DNA of 64,000 bases from Mammaliicoccus sp. Dog046 (lineage in GTDB: Bacteria; Bacillota; Bacilli; Staphylococcales; Staphylococcaceae), in assembly GCF_034039665.1 (NCBI RefSeq), contig NZ_CP120131.1, positions 310,001 through 374,000 of the forward strand, written 5' to 3'. The notes under the pieces were generated by a model. The model was not told the DNA's origin. It saw nothing but the letters and a program-made list of their open reading frames with translations, and searched no databases. Shown here one piece after another: positions 16,902 to 25,347 of this stretch; within the stretch, counting starts at the first letter, position 1; each line of letters opens with the position of its first letter. Made by a program: the position numbers and the translations under genes.

Positions 16902-17483
16902 CTATTTACTATTAGCGAAGAAACGTGACCAATTATTTTTAATCAATATATAGACAAGATGTACGATGATTAAACTTGCACACGTATCTGAAAAATAATG
17001 CGCATGTAAAAAGACTCTCGAACACATCATAGAAATAATAAAAATTGCTGCAATCCATTTAACGAACGGTTTGTTATATATAGATAAGAATACAAAGACA
17101 GCAACAAACAAAGTCAGTGTATGTAAACTTGGGAAACTGAAACCATCAATTAAATCAGAGGGTCTAGGTCTTTGAACGATATATTTTAATATTGTCCCTA
17201 TTATTATAGAAGAAACTGAGAATACCGCGTAAAACAAGAAGTGCTTCTTACGATATATGAATAGTCCGGCCAGCATCACGCATATTAGTATGAGCGTATG
17301 TACTGGGGAGAATATATACGAGATAATCGGTAAATAGTTATACAATCTAAAAGTCATAGCTATAGAATGTATCGCAGAATATGCTGCGTGATCTAATGGA
17401 TAAATCCATTTTGTGATAATCGCAATGATTAAAATTAACAAAATGGTAGAGTATGTGAGGATGCGTTTTGAATCTTTTTTCAT
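16902..17483 (-). CDS. PAP2 family membrane phosphatase
   Basis: A 193-residue, six-helix membrane protein of the lipid phosphatase family. The three catalytic motifs are complete: KYIVQRPRPS (KX6RP), SFPSLHTLT (PSGH-type, with L replacing G) and SRVFLHAHYFSDT (SRX5HX3D). Such enzymes dephosphorylate phosphatidate, phosphatidylglycerophosphate or undecaprenyl pyrophosphate outside the membrane. Substrate unknown. AAGGAG lies 10 nt before the ATG. It is read divergently from the LCP cell-wall gene. Confidence 0.9.
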   Translation of the reverse strand: MKKDSKRILTYSTILLILIIAIITKWIYPLDHAAYSAIHSIAMTFRLYNYLPIISYIFSPVHTLILICVMLAGLFIYRKKHFLFYAVFSVSSIIIGTILKYIVQRPRPSDLIDGFSFPSLHTLTLFVAVFVFLSIYNKPFVKWIAAIFIISMMCSRVFLHAHYFSDTCASLIIVHLVYILIKNNWSRFFANSK

Positions 17484-17646
17484 GTTCGATGGTACTCCTT
17501 TTATGTAAGTGATAAACGTTTGGTATTAATTTTAATCCACAAATCAATTTCGAACAATAAGACTTTAGGACTACCTAAAAGTTATTTAAAGTTAAGCTGT
17601 AAAGTGATATCATCTAGTATATAAATAAAAATCTAGGAGTGTAGTA

Positions 17647-18567
17647 ATGAAATTATCTAAAAAAGGAAAAATTATCATCGGTATCGCAATTTTACTGATT
17701 GTTGCAGGTATCTTTGTGGTAGCCAAAGTATCAAGTATAAACAATAAAGTGTACCAGCCGATTAATAATAAACAAGATGAGAAAAAGGTTAAGAAAAAAA
17801 TAAGACAAAACGAACCGATATCCATTGCTATTTTTGGGGTGGATTCCAATAAAGAACGAGAATCTGAGAACATCGGTGAACGAACAGATTCAATTATGTT
17901 AGCTTCAATCAACCCTAAAAAGAAAACTACAAAATTAGTCAGTGTACCGAGAGATATGGCAGTTAATATAACAGGATATTCAAACCATGATAAAGTGGCA
18001 CATGCTTATGCATACGGTGGATCTAAGACGGCGGTAGATACGCTTAAAAATGAATTTAATATTCCAATCGATGGTTATGTCACAGTAGATATGGATGGAT
18101 TTAAGAAAACGATCGATGCATTAGATGGTGTGACAGTAAAAAGTAATGGTACTTTCAAATTCAATAAGGGAACATTTAAAAAAGGTGAAACGATTCATTT
18201 AAGTGGTGATGAAGCGCTAGACTTTGTACGAAGTCGTAAAGAAGAAGGCGCAGGTGATGATGAAGGTAGACAAGAAAGACAGAGAATTGTAATAGAAGCT
18301 ACAGGTAAAAAACTTAAAAATCATTTAAATGTTAGTAACTTTAATGCATTAATGAATGTAGCTGAAGACAATGTGACAACGAGCTTCAATTTAAATGATA
18401 CAAGAAAATTAATTTCTGATTATAAAGACGCGACGACACACTTTGAAAAGATTTCAATAGACGGCGTGAATCAAGTTGAGAATGATGGCATATGGTATTT
18501 TGAAGCGGATGATACAGCGAAACAAAATATTATAAACGCATATAATAAGAATTTAGAGAATGAATAA
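17647..18567 (+). CDS. LytR-CpsA-Psr (LCP) family phosphotransferase
   Basis: A 306-residue protein with a single N-terminal membrane anchor (about residues 9-29) and an extracellular LCP domain. Seen motifs: IAIFGVDSNKERE, RTDSIMLASINPKKKTTKLV, SVPRDMAV and LDFVRSRKE, including the arginine and aspartate residues that bind the polyprenyl pyrophosphate. LCP enzymes attach wall teichoic acids or capsule to peptidoglycan. Staphylococci usually carry three paralogues; which one this corresponds to is not decided. The start has AGGAG 7 nt upstream. A kinase gene follows 65 bp later. Confidence 0.92.
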   Translation: MKLSKKGKIIIGIAILLIVAGIFVVAKVSSINNKVYQPINNKQDEKKVKKKIRQNEPISIAIFGVDSNKERESENIGERTDSIMLASINPKKKTTKLVSVPRDMAVNITGYSNHDKVAHAYAYGGSKTAVDTLKNEFNIPIDGYVTVDMDGFKKTIDALDGVTVKSNGTFKFNKGTFKKGETIHLSGDEALDFVRSRKEEGAGDDEGRQERQRIVIEATGKKLKNHLNVSNFNALMNVAEDNVTTSFNLNDTRKLISDYKDATTHFEKISIDGVNQVENDGIWYFEADDTAKQNIINAYNKNLENE

Positions 18568-18632
18568 GTTTGCTTTGAGGTATTTTAATTAATGTGTTCT
18601 ATCCTTTACAATAAAGTAGAGGAGGGATAACG

Positions 18633-19496
18633 ATGAATCAAGAATGGTTAAATCAATTACCGATTCAAAATATCAAAAAATGTATACTAGTTCGTGGTGG
18701 AGATGTGAATGAAGCTTTTCGAATAGAAACTAAGGATGATATCTATTTCTTACTCGTTCAACATCAACGTAGTGAAGATTTTTATGATGCAGAAGTTGCT
18801 GGATTAGAAGCATTTCAAGAAGCGGGTGTACGTGCACCAATCGTTAAAGGACGTGGAGAAATCAACAGTGATGCATATTTGATATTGAGTTATCTTGAAG
18901 AAGGACGTTCAGGAAGTCAACGTGAACTTGGCAAACTTGTTGCGAAATTGCACAGTCATCATGAGCCATCAGGTAAATTTGGATTTCATTTACCTTATCA
19001 CGGCAGTGCGATAACTTTTGAAAATGGATGGCAAGAGACGTGGACAAATATCTTCGTTGAACAACGATTAGATCAATTGCGAAATGAAATCGTTAAACAA
19101 CATCTTTGGACAGAAGAGGAACAACGCAAGTTTGAACAAGTACGTGAAATCATTGTAGATACTTTGGAAAATCATAATAGTAAACCGTCATTATTACATG
19201 GAGATTTATGGGCAGGTAATTATATGTTCTTAGACAATGGAGAACCTGTATTGTTTGATCCTTCACCGTTATATGGAGATCGAGAATTTGATCTCGGTGC
19301 TACGCGCGTATTTGGAGGGTTTACAAAAGATTTTTATGATGCTTATAATGAATCATTACCATTAAGTAAAGGTGCAGAATTCCGAATTCAATTTTATGAA
19401 CTATATCTATTGATGGTTCATCTTGTGAAATTTGGCGAAATGTATGCTGGAAGTGTCAATCGAACGATGAATGACATACTCGAAGCGCATATTTAA
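18633..19496 (+). CDS. Fructosamine kinase family protein
   Basis: A 287-residue protein of the fructosamine-3-kinase / aminoglycoside phosphotransferase fold. The catalytic loop LLHGDLWAGNYMF and the metal-binding LFDPSPLYGDREFDLG are intact, as is the N-terminal substrate-cradle RGGDVNEAFRIET. Bacterial members phosphorylate ribulosamines or fructosamines on glycated proteins, a protein-repair step. GGAGGG precedes the ATG at good distance. A CynX-like carrier follows 34 bp downstream on the same strand. Confidence 0.9.
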   Translation: MNQEWLNQLPIQNIKKCILVRGGDVNEAFRIETKDDIYFLLVQHQRSEDFYDAEVAGLEAFQEAGVRAPIVKGRGEINSDAYLILSYLEEGRSGSQRELGKLVAKLHSHHEPSGKFGFHLPYHGSAITFENGWQETWTNIFVEQRLDQLRNEIVKQHLWTEEEQRKFEQVREIIVDTLENHNSKPSLLHGDLWAGNYMFLDNGEPVLFDPSPLYGDREFDLGATRVFGGFTKDFYDAYNESLPLSKGAEFRIQFYELYLLMVHLVKFGEMYAGSVNRTMNDILEAHI

Positions 19497-19530
19497 TGAT
19501 AAGAAATTGAATTTAGGAGAATGACTGCAA

Positions 19531-20709
19531 ATGAATGACGTTAACAAAATGAATAAACAGAGCTGGATTTTGTTTATTGGTATTTTACTAATTGGGGCAA
19601 GTTTAAGAGCGCCAATTACTTCAGTAGGTATTGCATTACCTTCAATTAAAGAATCACTACTTTTATCGAATACATCCGTCAGTTTGATTACAATTATTCC
19701 ATTGTTATCATTCGCGGCTGTATCTTTATTTGCAGCGAAAATCAGCCACAGATATGGTCTGGAGCGTACAGTGTTTGGCGCATTAATGATTATATTAATC
19801 GGTATTGCGTTAAGAGCAATTACTGACGTATCGTGGCTATACATAGGAACGATATTAATCGGTGTCGGCATTGCGTTCGGTAATGTATTGACGCCAGGTA
19901 TTATTAAAATGAATTTCCCGTTACGTATAGGTGTGATGACAGGGTATTATACTGTTGTTATGAATATATTCGGTAGTTTGTCATCATATGTAACTGCACC
20001 ATTAGTAAAACAATTTAATTATCAGTTTGCGATTAGTTTAATTGGTGTTGTTACGTTGATTGGCATTATCGTGTGGTCATTACAATTGAAGAAACATAAG
20101 GCAGTTAAACAGGTGGCTTCAACTGATACTATAAATGTTTGGAAATCTCCATTAGCATGGCAAATCACATTGTTAATGGGTGGACAGTCTCTGATGTTCT
20201 ATTCGCTCATTAACTGGTTGCCAGAATTTTTATTAAGTGAAGGTGTGCCAATTCATGAAGCGGGCCTTTACTTATCAATATTACAATTAGCAATAATTCC
20301 ACTGACATTTGTGACGCCAATATTTGCTGAGAAGATGAAGAACCAAGTCGCACTAACATTTGGCACAGGTTTGTTATTTATGGTCGGTATATTAGTGCTT
20401 ATGTTTATGACACGTTCTGCAATCATTGGCATTATACTGATTGGTATTGCGAGCGGATTGGCGTTTGGCTTAGTGAATACTTTCTTTGGTTTAAGAACAG
20501 AGCATGCACATACAGCAGCAAAATTATCTGGAATGTCGCAAGCTGTAGGTTATTTATTCGCTGCGATTGGACCGTTAGGATTTGGGATTTTACATGATGT
20601 GACACATAGTTGGTATGCATCATTTAGCATATTATTAGTGACTGCTGGACTCATTATGTTCTTTGGATCACAAGCAGGAAGAAATCGAACAATCGAACAA
20701 ACGTTGTAA
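19531..20709 (+). CDS. MFS transporter, CynX/NimT family
   Basis: A 392-residue 12-helix major facilitator. GASLRAPITSVGIALPSIKESL in the first helix and loop is the signature of the CynX/YycB/NimT group (cyanate or 2-nitroimidazole carriers in characterised cases). The centre carries the usual cytoplasmic loop (LQLKKHKAVKQ). Two starts are possible (19531 or six codons later); the first has AGGAG 11 nt upstream. Likely co-transcribed with the fructosamine kinase gene. Substrate unknown. Confidence 0.85.
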   Translation: MNDVNKMNKQSWILFIGILLIGASLRAPITSVGIALPSIKESLLLSNTSVSLITIIPLLSFAAVSLFAAKISHRYGLERTVFGALMIILIGIALRAITDVSWLYIGTILIGVGIAFGNVLTPGIIKMNFPLRIGVMTGYYTVVMNIFGSLSSYVTAPLVKQFNYQFAISLIGVVTLIGIIVWSLQLKKHKAVKQVASTDTINVWKSPLAWQITLLMGGQSLMFYSLINWLPEFLLSEGVPIHEAGLYLSILQLAIIPLTFVTPIFAEKMKNQVALTFGTGLLFMVGILVLMFMTRSAIIGIILIGIASGLAFGLVNTFFGLRTEHAHTAAKLSGMSQAVGYLFAAIGPLGFGILHDVTHSWYASFSILLVTAGLIMFFGSQAGRNRTIEQTL

Positions 20710-20759
20710 ATGCAATATTTACATCATTGTGAACATAATACAAATATAATTACAAAAAG

Positions 20760-20810
20760 TAGAAACCGCTTTCTAAAAATGCTTTATTTTCTGACACTTT
20801 ATAGTATAAT
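20760..20810 (+). promoter_or_regulatory. Putative cre-like palindrome and -10 box before amino acid permease
   Basis: TAGAAACCGCTTTCTA (20760-20775) matches the cre consensus with one mismatch and is a palindrome (TAGAAA/TTTCTA). TATAAT at 20805-20810 is a clear -10 box, but the -35 is weak. Possible CcpA control. Confidence 0.45.
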
Positions 20811-20874
20811 TGTGCCATGAAGTTTGAACTTAAAAATATGTTTGAAGAATTGAAACAAGGAGTGACACGATAAG

Positions 20875-22257
20875 ATGGAAGACAATCATTTAAAAAGGGG
20901 TCTTAGTTCTCGCCAAGTTCAGATGATCGCACTTGGAGGAACAATTGGTGTTGGTCTGTTTATGGGTGCTTCAAGTACAATTAAATGGACAGGACCATCA
21001 GCAATATTTGCTTATTTAGTAGCAGGGTTATTTTTATACTTAGTGATGAGAGCAATGGGAGAGTTGGTTTATTTATATCCAACAACAGGTTCATTTGCGA
21101 ACTATGCAAGTGATTATCTACATCCAGTTGCAGGTTACGTTACAGCTTGGAGTAATATCTTCCAGTGGATTGTCGTAGGGATGAGTGAAGTAATTGCAGT
21201 AGGACAATATATGCAATATTGGTGGCCGGACTTACCAACATGGATACCGGGAGTCATCGTTGTAGTCACATTAGCAGCTGCCAATTTAACATCTGTTAAA
21301 GCATTTGGAGAATTTGAATTCTGGTTTGCAATGATTAAAGTTGTCACAATCATCTTAATGATTGTAGCTGGATTTGGATTAATCTTCTTCGGTTTAGGAA
21401 ATGGTGGAAATGCAATCGGTTTAAGTAATTTAACTGAACACGGTGGTTTCTTCCCTAAAGGAATTGTAGGTTTCTTCTTTGCACTATCATTAGTTGTCGG
21501 TTCATATCAAGGGGTAGAATTAATTGGTATTACAGCAGGAGAAACAAAAGATCCACAGAAAAATATTAAAAATGCAGTTAACGGTGTTATCTGGCGTATA
21601 TTAATCTTTTACATAGGTGCGATATTTGTTATTGTAACAGTTTATCCATGGGATCAATTAGGAAGTGTAGGAAGTCCATTTGTTGCTACATTTGCAAAAG
21701 TAGGTATTACAATCGCGGCTGGATTAATTAACTTTGTAGTTATTACAGCAGCAATGTCTGGATGTAACTCAGGTATATTCAGTTCAAGTCGTATGGTATA
21801 TACGTTAGCTCAAAAAGGACAAATGCCTAAAATCTTTACTAAAGTAATGAAGACAGGCGTACCATTCTTTGCAGTATTAGCAATTTCAATCGGTATCTTT
21901 ATTGGTGTTATCTTAAACATCGTTTTACCAATGGTTATTGATGGTTCTGAAAATATCTTTGTATATGTGTATAGTGCATCAATCTTACCAGGAATGGTTC
22001 CATGGTTCATGATACTATTAAGTCATATCCAATTTAGAAAGAATCATGCAGATGAACTAAAAGATCATCCGTTCAAAATGCCATTTGCACCATTCTCGAA
22101 CTACTTAACATTAGCGTTCTTTACATTAGTGTTAATCGGAATGTTGTTTAATCAAGAAACAAGAGTATCTGTGATTATCGGTATAGTATTCCTAGGTGCC
22201 ATGTCAGGGATATACTTCTTAAGAGGTTATCATAAAGAAGACAAAGGTGAATACTAA
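20875..22257 (+). CDS. AAT-type amino acid permease (AapA/CycA/GabP-like)
   Basis: A 460-residue 12-helix permease. KRGLSSRQVQMIALGGTIG followed by VGLFMGAS is the classical first-helix motif of the amino acid transporter (AAT) group; GVELIGITAGETKDPQKNI is the diagnostic helix 6 loop. Members include D-alanine/D-serine/glycine (CycA, AapA), proline and GABA carriers. The N-terminus resembles AapA/CycA, but specificity cannot be fixed. The ATG at 20875 has AAGGAGTGAC upstream. A terminator follows at 22281. Confidence 0.9.
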   Translation: MEDNHLKRGLSSRQVQMIALGGTIGVGLFMGASSTIKWTGPSAIFAYLVAGLFLYLVMRAMGELVYLYPTTGSFANYASDYLHPVAGYVTAWSNIFQWIVVGMSEVIAVGQYMQYWWPDLPTWIPGVIVVVTLAAANLTSVKAFGEFEFWFAMIKVVTIILMIVAGFGLIFFGLGNGGNAIGLSNLTEHGGFFPKGIVGFFFALSLVVGSYQGVELIGITAGETKDPQKNIKNAVNGVIWRILIFYIGAIFVIVTVYPWDQLGSVGSPFVATFAKVGITIAAGLINFVVITAAMSGCNSGIFSSSRMVYTLAQKGQMPKIFTKVMKTGVPFFAVLAISIGIFIGVILNIVLPMVIDGSENIFVYVYSASILPGMVPWFMILLSHIQFRKNHADELKDHPFKMPFAPFSNYLTLAFFTLVLIGMLFNQETRVSVIIGIVFLGAMSGIYFLRGYHKEDKGEY

Positions 22258-22280
22258 TCACCAATTTATAAAATAAGAAA

Positions 22281-22326
22281 CGCATGACTGAGGACAAATT
22301 GGTGCCTTGGGTCATGCGTTTTTTGA
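22281..22326 (+). terminator. Terminator of the AAT permease gene
   Basis: AAACGCATGAC pairs with GTCATGCGTTT across a 24-nt loop, followed by T6. Confidence 0.8.
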
Positions 22327-22421
22327 TTTGGTGGGGTTTGGTGAGGTGTGAGAGGTTAAGAGGTATGGAGTGATGTGCGTGTAATGAGGTAAGGGCTGAG
22401 TGTTGGTGTTGCGTGGACGCT

Positions 22422-22971
22422 GTAAGGGACATAATTTGGAATTCTGTCCGTAAGAGGAGTGTAAGGGACATAATTTAGAATAGTGTCCGTAAGAGGGTTG
22501 TAAGGGACATAATTTGGAATAGTGTCCGTAAGAGAGTTGTAAGGGACATAATTTAGAATTCTGTCCGTAAGAGTTGTGTAAGGGACACAATTCAGAATAC
22601 TGTCCGTAAGAAGGTTGTAAGGGACATAATCCAGAATACTGTCCGTAAGAAGAGTGTAAGGGACATAATCCAGAATACTGTCCGTAAGAAGGTTGTAAGG
22701 GACATAATCCAGAATACTGTCCGTATGAGAGGTGTAAGGGACATAATTCGGAATAGTGTCCGTATGAGAGGTGTAAGGGACATAATTCGGAATAGTGTCC
22801 GTATGAGAGGTGTAAGGGACATAATCCAGAATTCTGTCCGTAAGAGGGTTGTAAGGGACATAATCCAGAATTCTGTCCGTAAGAAGGTTGTAACGATCAC
22901 AATTCGTAATTTTGGAAGTAAGAGAGCTCTAACTATCACAATTCAGAATTCTGGAAGTAAAAGAGCTGTAA
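22422..22971. repeat. Tandem array of 14 x 39-bp palindromic units (family C)
   Basis: GGGAC positions run 22426, 22465 and onward in exact 39-bp steps to 22933. The unit reads GTAAGGGACATAATCCAGAA then TTCTGTCCGTAAGAGG; GGACA and TGTCC arms flank a 13-nt loop, often with AGAATTCT inside. Some loops carry TTCGGAATAG instead. The last two units lose the GGACA arm (CGATCACAATTC). A G/T-rich stretch (22326-22420) precedes the array. Because 39 is divisible by three it creates long repeat-derived reading frames, which are not genes. Confidence 0.95.
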
Positions 22972-23053
22972 TGAAAATATGCATGTTCACTATCGCAGTC
23001 ATTATGTTTATCGTTCTAGCTAAAAAGGGGAGAGTAATATAAAAAAATACAAA

Positions 23054-23087
23054 AAAAGAACTGATGAGATTACTCATCAGTTCTTTT
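23054..23087 (-). terminator. Terminator of sceD
   Basis: AAAAGAACTGATGAG and CTCATCAGTTCTTTT form a 15-bp stem around ATTA, flanked by A-runs. Confidence 0.92.
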
Positions 23088-23101
23088 GGGTAGTAAACGG
23101 C

Positions 23102-23872
23102 TTACCACCAGTTATTTTGAGAACGGAATGCAACTGCTGCATCTACAGAACCGTAACGTTCTTTAGCATAGTTAACCATACCTTGAGTTTGTGTTTCTAC
23201 TGAACCAGTTCCCCATGATTCTTTAGTTTGACCAAGACCTTGATAACCATTTGGACTTACAGCATTTGGGTTACCGCTTGATTCTGGTAATACGATTGTA
23301 TTCCACATAGCTTCAGTACCACCTGCAGCTAAGAATTGAGCTTTAGTTGATCCGCCAGTGCTAGCTGTTGAAGTTTGTGTAGTTTTAACTTGTTGTGTTT
23401 CTTGTTTAGGCGCAGCTTGTTGAGTAGGTGCTTGTTGTTGAGCTGGCGCTTGTTGAGTTGCTTCTTGTTTTTGAGCAGGTGCTTGTTGAGCAACTTGTTC
23501 TTTAGCAGTATCGTTTGCTACTGGAGCTGGTGTTTGAGCTGGAACGTTTTGTTCAGCTACTGGTTGTTGAGTTGCAGCTGGTGCTTCTTGAGTGCTTGCT
23601 GAATCCGCTGCATTAGTTGCATGGTATTCCCAAGTGAAGTTAGAACCATCTGATTGGAAGTTATACTCAAAACCGTTTAATGTAAAGTTGATGTCATATG
23701 CGCCTTCTTGAATCCCGTGTTGGTTAAGTTCTGGTGCATTTGATTGAGCTAATTGAGCTAATTGCTCTTTGTTTACATTTTGTTCAGCTGCATCTGCTAC
23801 GTGTGTAGATGATGCTACTCCTGTTGCTCCGATTGCTACTGCTAATGATGAAGTTAATAATGCTTTTTTCAT
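23102..23872 (-). CDS. sceD: Secreted SceD/IsaA-type transglycosylase
   Basis: A 256-residue exported protein. Signal peptide: MKKALLTSSLAVAIGATGVA up to a cleavage near ADAAEQ. Then a short N-terminal domain (YDINFTLNGFEYNFQSDG), a linker of about 100 residues rich in Q, A and P with repeated QQAPAQ, and a C-terminal lytic transglycosylase-like domain starting at STKAQFLAAGGTEAMW, with the catalytic glutamate in LPESSGNP, GYQGLGQTKESWG and the terminal FRSQNNWW. It cleaves peptidoglycan at the cell surface. In staphylococci sceD and isaA are WalKR targets. The choice between sceD and isaA rests on the ending and could be wrong. Confidence 0.88.
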   Translation of the reverse strand: MKKALLTSSLAVAIGATGVASSTHVADAAEQNVNKEQLAQLAQSNAPELNQHGIQEGAYDINFTLNGFEYNFQSDGSNFTWEYHATNAADSASTQEAPAATQQPVAEQNVPAQTPAPVANDTAKEQVAQQAPAQKQEATQQAPAQQQAPTQQAAPKQETQQVKTTQTSTASTGGSTKAQFLAAGGTEAMWNTIVLPESSGNPNAVSPNGYQGLGQTKESWGTGSVETQTQGMVNYAKERYGSVDAAVAFRSQNNWW

Positions 23873-24585
23873 AATTTAAAAACCCTCCGAATAATTTTTT
23901 ATTTATTTAGTATCTTTTTTAAGATGATAATTTCTTTGTTAGTTGAATATTCTTCCCTGTAAATTTGGGACAAGACAACAATAACATATATAAGGCCGTT
24001 GTAAATTACAGCTAAATAACAAAACATTACAATGTCAAAAATTCAATGTAATATTTAGTAGAGAACTTCTTTTTTATCTTCACAAAACAATCACAAATGT
24101 ATACTAATTGGTGTTGAAATTTAAAATTAATTAAATGGTTTTTCTTTATAAACGTTGTTTTAACGGTTTTAATTAAGGGTATAAAAATATAACGTATGTT
24201 TTTTAAAATGTAAAATATTAAAAAGCGATATATTTAATAAGGAATTTCTAATTTATTTTGAAACAACAATGTTTTTTATATTTTTGTATTGACATTGTTT
24301 GATATTAAATGTAACAAACGCTTTGAAAGCATGCAGAAGTAAGGTTTGACTTGTTTGTTACAACAATAGACAGAATTGTTAGTTAAATTACTAATTATAT
24401 ATAATATTACGAGGTTTGTAATATTAATGGTGTTATTGTAATATTCTCGTAATATAAAAGTGTATTCTTCTAATAAAATGAAAAAATCGATTATATTTTT
24501 GGATTTGCTTATGTTAAAGAAAAATGAATTTCATGAAACGATCTGAAAAATACAATTATTATAGAAAGAACACGTCATAAAAAAT
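23873..24585. other. Long AT-rich gap upstream of sceD
   Basis: About 710 bp without a credible gene. It holds the sceD promoter region with a WalR-like site (24016-24031) and, further out, a cluster of AATATTAC/GTAATATT motifs (24403-24455) with perfect arms ATATTACGAG (24404-24413) and CTCGTAATAT (24446-24455). A TTGACA at 24289 with a poor -10 points rightward toward the terminator at 24586. An unannotated small RNA is possible but not shown. Confidence 0.6.
24016..24031 (-). promoter_or_regulatory. WalR-like site upstream of sceD
   Basis: On the minus strand TGTAAT-GTTT-TGTTAT resembles the WalR consensus TGTWAH-N5-TGTWAH but with a 4-nt spacer. It lies 144 bp before the sceD start. Tentative. 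Confidence 0.4.
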
Positions 24586-24626
24586 AAAAAACAAGTAACT
24601 CGGCTATGTGACGAGTTACTTGTTTT
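24586..24626 (-). terminator. Terminator of the GntR regulator gene (bidirectional)
   Basis: AAAAACAAGTAACTCG pairs with CGAGTTACTTGTTTTT around GCTATGTGA. Confidence 0.9.
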
Positions 24627-24632
24627 TGTTTC

Positions 24633-25235
24633 TTATGATTTTAAATAATAAAGACTAAATTCTAAATCTTTTAATAAGTGATCTTTCATGAGTTGAATTG
24701 CTTGATCAGCATCTCTTTTTTCTAGCATATCAACAATCACTTGGTGTTCTTCAATCAATCCCGGTCTCTTTTTATTTATAACAGTTTTACTAAAGAGATA
24801 AATATGACTCTTTAATTTACTGTATGTGTCAATGATGAAACTATTTTTAGTAGCGCTCATAATCTTCTGATGAAATTGATCGTTAATTTGTATGATCTCT
24901 TCATCGGTTTGTTTTTCTTCAACGTGAGTATAACTTCTTAACTCATCGATATCCTCTTGTGTAAATACGATACATGCTTTTTGTATGGCATGTGTTTCTA
25001 TTAAAATACGCATTTCGAATATATTTCTATATTCTTCAACTGTTGGAACATATACATAAGAATCTTTAATAAAATATTCGAGTTCTAATTGCTTGATGGC
25101 TTCTCGAATTGGTGTACGGCTCACATTGTATTTTTGTGCCAGCTTACTTTCAGTTATTTTTTCATTTTGAAGTAAATTACCGTTAATAATATCGTTTCTA
25201 ATTCTTTGATATAAAGTTAAATCTTCATTTGCCAT
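24633..25235 (-). CDS. GntR family (FadR/FCD subfamily) transcriptional regulator
   Basis: A 200-residue repressor. Residues about 5-65 form the winged helix (YQRIRNDIINGNLL, KLAQKYNVSRTPIREAIKQL); the remainder is an FCD ligand domain with metal-binding-type residues (EMRILIETHAIQ, INDQFHQKIM, EEHQVIVDML). Such proteins sense organic or sugar acids. It is divergent from the hydroxyacid dehydrogenase, DUF1537 kinase and GntP permease genes, and two GTATAC-type palindromes lie between them, so it most likely controls that cluster. ATG at 25235 is preferred over the GTG three codons earlier, because GAGGTGA is then 8 nt upstream. Confidence 0.9.
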   Translation of the reverse strand: MANEDLTLYQRIRNDIINGNLLQNEKITESKLAQKYNVSRTPIREAIKQLELEYFIKDSYVYVPTVEEYRNIFEMRILIETHAIQKACIVFTQEDIDELRSYTHVEEKQTDEEIIQINDQFHQKIMSATKNSFIIDTYSKLKSHIYLFSKTVINKKRPGLIEEHQVIVDMLEKRDADQAIQLMKDHLLKDLEFSLYYLKS

Positions 25236-25284
25236 TGTTGTCACCTCATTTCTTATATCTTACTATAAAAAAATTTGAAATAAA

Positions 25285-25333
25285 ATGTATACATTTACTT
25301 ATATTTGGTATACAATACGTGTAAACGTTTACA
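25285..25333 (+). promoter_or_regulatory. GntR operators and perfect cre site before the acid-sugar cluster
   Basis: ATGTATACAT (25285-25294) and TTGGTATACAA (25305-25315) are palindromic sites of the GTATAC type bound by FCD-GntR repressors. TGTAAACGTTTACA (25320-25333) is a fully palindromic cre site matching TGWNANCGNTNWCA, 15 bp before the dehydrogenase start. Dual control by the local GntR protein and CcpA is inferred. Confidence 0.78.
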
Positions 25334-25347
25334 GAAAGGAAGTTTAA

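Noticed and set aside
22312-23042. Repeat proteins with 13-residue period on both strands
   Set aside because: They are translations of the 39-bp family C palindromes, present on both strands, without ribosome sites.
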